This document shows, in pieces, positions 60,994 through 64,000 of a stretch of DNA of 64,000 nt. A program made the translations under genes and the position numbers. Under the pieces are notes generated by a model that saw only the letters and a program-made list of their open reading frames with translations, searched no databases and was not told the DNA's origin. Position 1 is the stretch's first letter. Each line of letters starts with the position of its first letter. Source of the DNA: Bifidobacterium primatium (GTDB lineage Bacteria > Actinomycetota > Actinomycetes > Actinomycetales > Bifidobacteriaceae); the NCBI RefSeq assembly GCF_002802875.1, contig NZ_PEBI01000005.1, forward strand, positions 152,969 to 216,968. Direction: 5' to 3'.

Positions 60994-61686
60994 ATGACCA
61001 CCGGCTATCTCTACGTCCTGCATGGCCGTCGCGGCAAGATTCCCGAGTCGAATCTCGAACTGCTGGGCGATTTCATCAGGGATGCCGGTCAGACCGGTCG
61101 CATCGCGTTCCTTGAGGGAGATGAGCAGACGTTGGAGGATGGCATCCGCGCGCTGCAGGCCGATAACGATCATCTGGTCATCGTGCCGGTGCTGTTGTAT
61201 TCGGCGACGCATATGCGTTGGGATATTCCGCAGCGTACCCGTGAGGTCATCGATCCGAACGTCACGCTTGAGGTGACGGAGCCGCTGGCCACGACGAAGG
61301 CCGTCCATGATTATCTGGTGGATTTGCTGGGCAAGGCGGTGAAGGAATATCCGGGTCGCAAGGTGCTGCTGGTGGCGCATGGCACGCCGCATTTCCCGGA
61401 GCCGTTCGAGCAGCTGACCGAGCTTGCAGAGGATGTCGAGCATCGTATCGGTGTGCCGATCATCTGCACGAATCATATCGGTTCGCCGCGCATCGAGGAC
61501 ACGTTGACGCATCCGGAGGCGCAGGGCCCGCTGATCGTGGAGCGTCTGTTCCTTACGGATGGTCGTCTGGCGAATAAGATCAAGGCCCGCGTGGAGGCGT
61601 TGAACGACGATACCGTGTTCCTGCCGACGATGGAGGACGACCCGGTCATCGTCGATGCCATCAAGGAACGTCTCGCCGAACTGTAA
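60994..61686 (+). CDS. CbiX/SirB-like sirohydrochlorin chelatase
   Basis: Predicted to insert Fe2+ (SirB role) or Co2+ (CbiX role) into sirohydrochlorin; 230 residues, two similar half-domains. The first metal-site motif is LYVLHGRRGKIPES, the second LLVAHGTPHFPEPFE with the expected His. ATHMRWDIPQRTREV is conserved. AAAGGAG precedes ATG 60994. Iron insertion to make siroheme is the likely job, since the sulfite reductase is upstream and no other cobalamin genes are present. Confidence 0.85.
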   Translation: MTTGYLYVLHGRRGKIPESNLELLGDFIRDAGQTGRIAFLEGDEQTLEDGIRALQADNDHLVIVPVLLYSATHMRWDIPQRTREVIDPNVTLEVTEPLATTKAVHDYLVDLLGKAVKEYPGRKVLLVAHGTPHFPEPFEQLTELAEDVEHRIGVPIICTNHIGSPRIEDTLTHPEAQGPLIVERLFLTDGRLANKIKARVEALNDDTVFLPTMEDDPVIVDAIKERLAEL

Positions 61687-61707
61687 TCGACGTTTATTAG
61701 TGGGTTT

Positions 61708-61767
61708 GTGGGTCTATGCGTTCACGAAGAAGTCGAAAACCCCATCTTTGTGAACGCATAGACCCAC
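61708..61767. terminator. Terminator after the chelatase gene
   Basis: Perfect 18-bp arms at 61708-61725 and 61750-61767 (GTGGGTCTATGCGTTCAC outward), 22 nt after the stop codon. Confidence 0.75.
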
Positions 61768-61825
61768 ATTCATGTTTTCGCGACCCGACAGACCCACAAA
61801 TTGGAATCATGGAATAATGGTGTTC

Positions 61826-62188
61826 ATGACTGATTCCCGTGAAGATGCATTGAGCCCGACCGCGCGCGATATCGTGGAGGGCATCGATGCCTTCAATGAG
61901 AAAGTGACCGACATGCGTACCAAATTTGAAGCCGATCCCGATGACGCGATTGACAAGATGATGAAGGTCGTATTCCCCGCAGCCGCCGGTTTCGTGGCCA
62001 GCAAGGCGTTGGAACTGATGTGGAACCATGGCACGCCGAAGCACGCGCCGAAGATCGGCGTCGTGCGCGGCATGGTGAATTCGGCCGTGTTCGCCGGTCT
62101 TTCGGCTGCGGTGGGAGCGATGGTCTCCCAGGCCAGCGAACACGGGTCCCAGGCGTTGGTCAACCGTCGTCATCGCAGGAACCGTTAG
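61826..62188 (+). CDS. DUF4235-family small membrane protein
   Basis: 120-residue protein of unknown function found in actinobacteria. A charged N-terminal helix (ARDIVEGIDAFNEKVTDMR) is followed by two hydrophobic segments (VVFPAAAGFVASKALELMW and SAVFAGLSAAVGAMVS) around the VVRGM link and a basic tail (NRRHRRNR). The start at ATG 61826 has no clear ribosome site and may be leaderless; ATG 61817 is an alternative. Stands alone. The 62189-62479 spacer after it shows nothing recognisable. Confidence 0.72.
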   Translation: MTDSREDALSPTARDIVEGIDAFNEKVTDMRTKFEADPDDAIDKMMKVVFPAAAGFVASKALELMWNHGTPKHAPKIGVVRGMVNSAVFAGLSAAVGAMVSQASEHGSQALVNRRHRRNR

Positions 62189-62479
62189 CTTCAGCGGCCT
62201 CTCTCCCCTTCCTCCGCTACTCCTCTTCGCAAAGAGAGCAACCGTCACAGGTTGTATATCTGAAAGGAGCCCTCTCAGGGGACTCCCATATCCCTGGATA
62301 TCCCCAAAGTTATTCCAATAATCACCATACAACTGGTGATAACCGTCACACCCGTTCAGCCATACTTAGGCATCCATACTCAAGCGTCCATCCGTCCTTC
62401 ACCGCTTCACCGCTTCAATCGCTTCACCGATGATGAAATAATCTACTGTTTTGGCCGCCATCGGTGACACAATTTAGTC

Positions 62480-63265
62480 ATGGCAAACACCACATATGAT
62501 CTTCATAATCCGACCATCGAGACGCTGCTGAATCGTCGTTCGATTCGCGCGTTCGCCGATGAACCCATTCCTGCCGATGTCGTCGATACGTTGGAATCCG
62601 TGGCGCAGCACGCCGCGTCCAGCCAGTATCTCAATGATTGGTCCGCAATTCGTGTGACCGACCCTGACGTTGCCGCAAAACTTGCCGAAATCGGCGGGCA
62701 GCCGTATATCGCGCAGGCGCCGCTGCTGTACGTGTTCGTGCTGGACGAGCACCGCAACGCACAGATCGCCGCCGCAAAGGGCGTGGACGTGGATTCGGAC
62801 GCGTTTACGCTCAATGGAAGCTATCGCTTCTCACAGGCCCAGAACGACGCCGTTCTGGCGCTGCATGCGATGGAGACCGCCGCGTATTCGCTGGGCCTCG
62901 GCTGTGTGATTCTGGGTTCGCTGCTCAACGACGTGGATGGACTTATCGAATTGCTGAAGCTGCCGAAGTACACGTATCCTGTGCTGGGTCTGGCGATCGG
63001 CAAGCCCGCTCAGGAGCCGGCGTTGAAGCCTCGTATGCCGAAGAGCGTGCAGTTCTTCGAGAATGAATATCCCCAGAGTTCCGATGAATTGTTGACAACT
63101 CTTGCTGATTTCGATGCGGATGTGCATAAGTACTATGATCTGCGCAACACGGAGCGCCCGGTCGACGCGTTCAGCGATCAGATCGCCAACAACGCCGTGG
63201 CCAACATGGATGGCCGTACTGTTGGCGAGCCGGCAGCCCGTCAGGGTTTCCGCCTGGATCGCTGA
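62480..63265 (+). CDS. NfsA-type FMN nitroreductase
   Basis: NAD(P)H-dependent flavin reductase/nitroreductase of 261 residues. The FMN-phosphate motif is LNRRSIRAFADEPIP near residue 14; the central part has AVLALHAMETAAYSLGLGCVILGSLLND and VLGLAIGKPAQEPALKPRMP, as in NfsA/FRP. The physiological substrate is usually unknown for this group. Transcribed alone, followed by structured element B. Confidence 0.88.
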   Translation: MANTTYDLHNPTIETLLNRRSIRAFADEPIPADVVDTLESVAQHAASSQYLNDWSAIRVTDPDVAAKLAEIGGQPYIAQAPLLYVFVLDEHRNAQIAAAKGVDVDSDAFTLNGSYRFSQAQNDAVLALHAMETAAYSLGLGCVILGSLLNDVDGLIELLKLPKYTYPVLGLAIGKPAQEPALKPRMPKSVQFFENEYPQSSDELLTTLADFDADVHKYYDLRNTERPVDAFSDQIANNAVANMDGRTVGEPAARQGFRLDR

Positions 63266-63319
63266 CCCCGCGCTCCCGCTATCACACCAGTAGCCGCCAC
63301 CCCATAGAGTATCCGCCTA

Positions 63320-63525
63320 GCGACAGATGAGGTGTACGTTTCGCGATCGTAGGCAGCGAAGGCATTTGATATGCTTCGCAATCAAATGCCGAAGCGAGGC
63401 CGCTGAGCCGTTAAGCGGGCAGTCCAGTGGACTGCCCGTAGGCGATGCGAGCAGCCGCCAAGGCTGCGAGGCCAGCGTCAGCTGGTGCCTTGAGTGTATC
63501 GCGAAATGTACGCCTCATCTGTCGC
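63320..63525 (+). ncRNA. Structured element B: 28-bp terminal stem with four hairpins
   Basis: Arms 63320-63347 and 63498-63525 pair along 28 bp with two wobbles, both valid only for a plus-strand RNA. Inside: CGTAGGC (63348-63354), hairpins at 63361-63390 (10 bp), 63416-63438 (10 bp), 63451-63467 (6 bp) and 63470-63489, then CCTTGAGTGT (63488-63497). CCTA precedes the left arm, as in element A. It fills most of the nitroreductase/small-gene spacer. Confidence 0.68.
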
Positions 63526-63547
63526 CTGAGTAAACCTCTATGAATTG

Positions 63548-63799
63548 TTAGCGGCGCCGCGGCTTGTAGCCTTTCTTGCGCGAGTGTGGCTTGATCTGCT
63601 GGTTCAACGGCACATGCACCCATGAGTTTTCCGGCGAATGGCTGGTCAGATGCCATGTGCCGCAGTATTGGCAGCGATATACCCAGAGTCGTGCACCGCG
63701 TTCGATGAAGCTTTGTTCCGCCGCGCGTTCGGCCTGTGCCTTGTCGTGATACATGATCTTCGATGATGACGTACAACGCTTGGGCGTAAAGAAGTGCAT
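63548..63799 (-). CDS. Small zinc-ribbon-like protein, 83 residues
   Basis: Not assigned to a named family. It has a CxxC...H motif (YRCQYCGTWHLTSH) that may bind zinc, and a very basic C-terminus (HSRKKGYKPRRR) that suggests nucleic-acid binding. The start at ATG 63799 has no strong ribosome site; a shorter start at MYHDKAQ is possible. It lies immediately downstream of the 5S rRNA gene on the same strand. Confidence 0.65.
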   Translation of the reverse strand: MHFFTPKRCTSSSKIMYHDKAQAERAAEQSFIERGARLWVYRCQYCGTWHLTSHSPENSWVHVPLNQQIKPHSRKKGYKPRRR

Positions 63800-63881
63800 G
63801 ATTGGTATGGTAGTCGCTTGCCGTGTATTTGTCGGCGTTCGGTTTTTCGCGGATGTTTTTTGTGTTTGTGTGTGGATATGG

Positions 63882-63912
63882 GAGAACCCCGGACCATTGG
63901 TCCGGGGTTCTC
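63882..63912. terminator. Hairpin after the rRNA operon
   Basis: GAGAACCCCGGACC and GGTCCGGGGTTCTC form a perfect 14-bp stem, 13 bp beyond the 5S 3' end on the minus strand. Confidence 0.75.
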
Positions 63913-63924
63913 GAAAAGAATAAT

Positions 63925-64000
63925 TGCGGCGGCGTGCTACTCTCCCACACCCTGTCGGGTGCAGTACCATCGCCGTGCCGGGCCTTAGCTTCCAGGTTCG
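63925..64000 (-). rRNA. rrf: 5S ribosomal RNA, 5' part off the window
   Basis: The reverse complement contains the bacterial 5S segments AAGCTAAGGCCCGGC, GGCGATGGTACTGC and GGGAGAGTAGCACGCCGCC. Only the 3' 75 or so nucleotides are present; the gene continues past the right edge, so a ribosomal RNA operon lies to the right on the minus strand. Confidence 0.93.

Noticed and set aside
60820..63525. The two 28-bp arm pairs as terminal inverted repeats of a transposon or MITE
   Set aside because: The arms differ completely in sequence between the two elements while the internal motifs agree, the opposite of what shared terminal repeats would show.

Overview
The window is GC-rich actinobacterial chromosome and looks like Bifidobacterium, most probably the urease-positive Bifidobacterium longum group (subsp. 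infantis or suis type). This is inferred from gene content, the dispersed 'GGCTCCCCTC...GAGGGGAG' repeat family and protein flavour; no database search was possible. It runs from a truncated type I pullulanase gene on the left to the 3' part of a 5S rRNA gene on the right (minus strand).

Region 1 (about 1.5-25.3 kb) is a urea-nitrogen locus: a nickel ECF transporter (cbiM-cbiQ-cbiO), urease accessory genes ureE-F-G-D facing the structural genes ureAB and ureC, and a urea ABC transporter urtABCDE. A defence block sits inside the locus (about 12.0-19.4 kb). It holds an AT-rich pair (C5 cytosine methyltransferase plus an OLD-like ATPase/TOPRIM protein), a GC-rich restriction-modification pair (Dcm-like methyltransferase plus MvaI/BcnI-type nuclease) and a DUF4143 ATPase.

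Region 2 (25.6-39 kb) holds a TcyP-like cystine symporter, a GH13 alpha-glucosidase, siroheme synthesis genes (hemC, hemB, hemD, cobA and a precorrin-2 dehydrogenase), a YeiH-type anion exporter and an aliphatic-sulfonate ABC transporter.

Region 3 (39-61.7 kb) holds a peptide-type ABC transporter with an amidohydrolase, a glycyl radical enzyme whose active-site residues match isethionate sulfite-lyase (IslA) and its activase (IslB), a TauABC taurine importer, a taurine aminotransferase (Toa), and a sulfite-to-sulfide module: NADPH ferredoxin/flavodoxin reductase, siroheme sulfite reductase, flavodoxin and a CbiX/SirB-type chelatase. An Hsp20 gene lies among them.

Regions 2 and 3 read together as an oxygen-independent route from taurine or isethionate to sulfide for cysteine synthesis: import, transamination to sulfoacetaldehyde, radical C-S cleavage of isethionate, then six-electron reduction of sulfite using locally encoded siroheme genes. 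The sulfoacetaldehyde reductase and the enzymes that make 5-aminolevulinate (hemA, hemL) are not in the window.

Three non-coding signals stand out. A 22-bp palindrome (TCGTTG-N6-CAACGA core) recurs beside the sulfite reductase, islA, sulfonate-transporter and nickel/urease promoters. Two structured elements at 60.8 and 63.3 kb have different but self-complementary 28-bp arms around the same short motifs. A dispersed hairpin repeat is present in about a dozen copies, one of them in frame inside islB.
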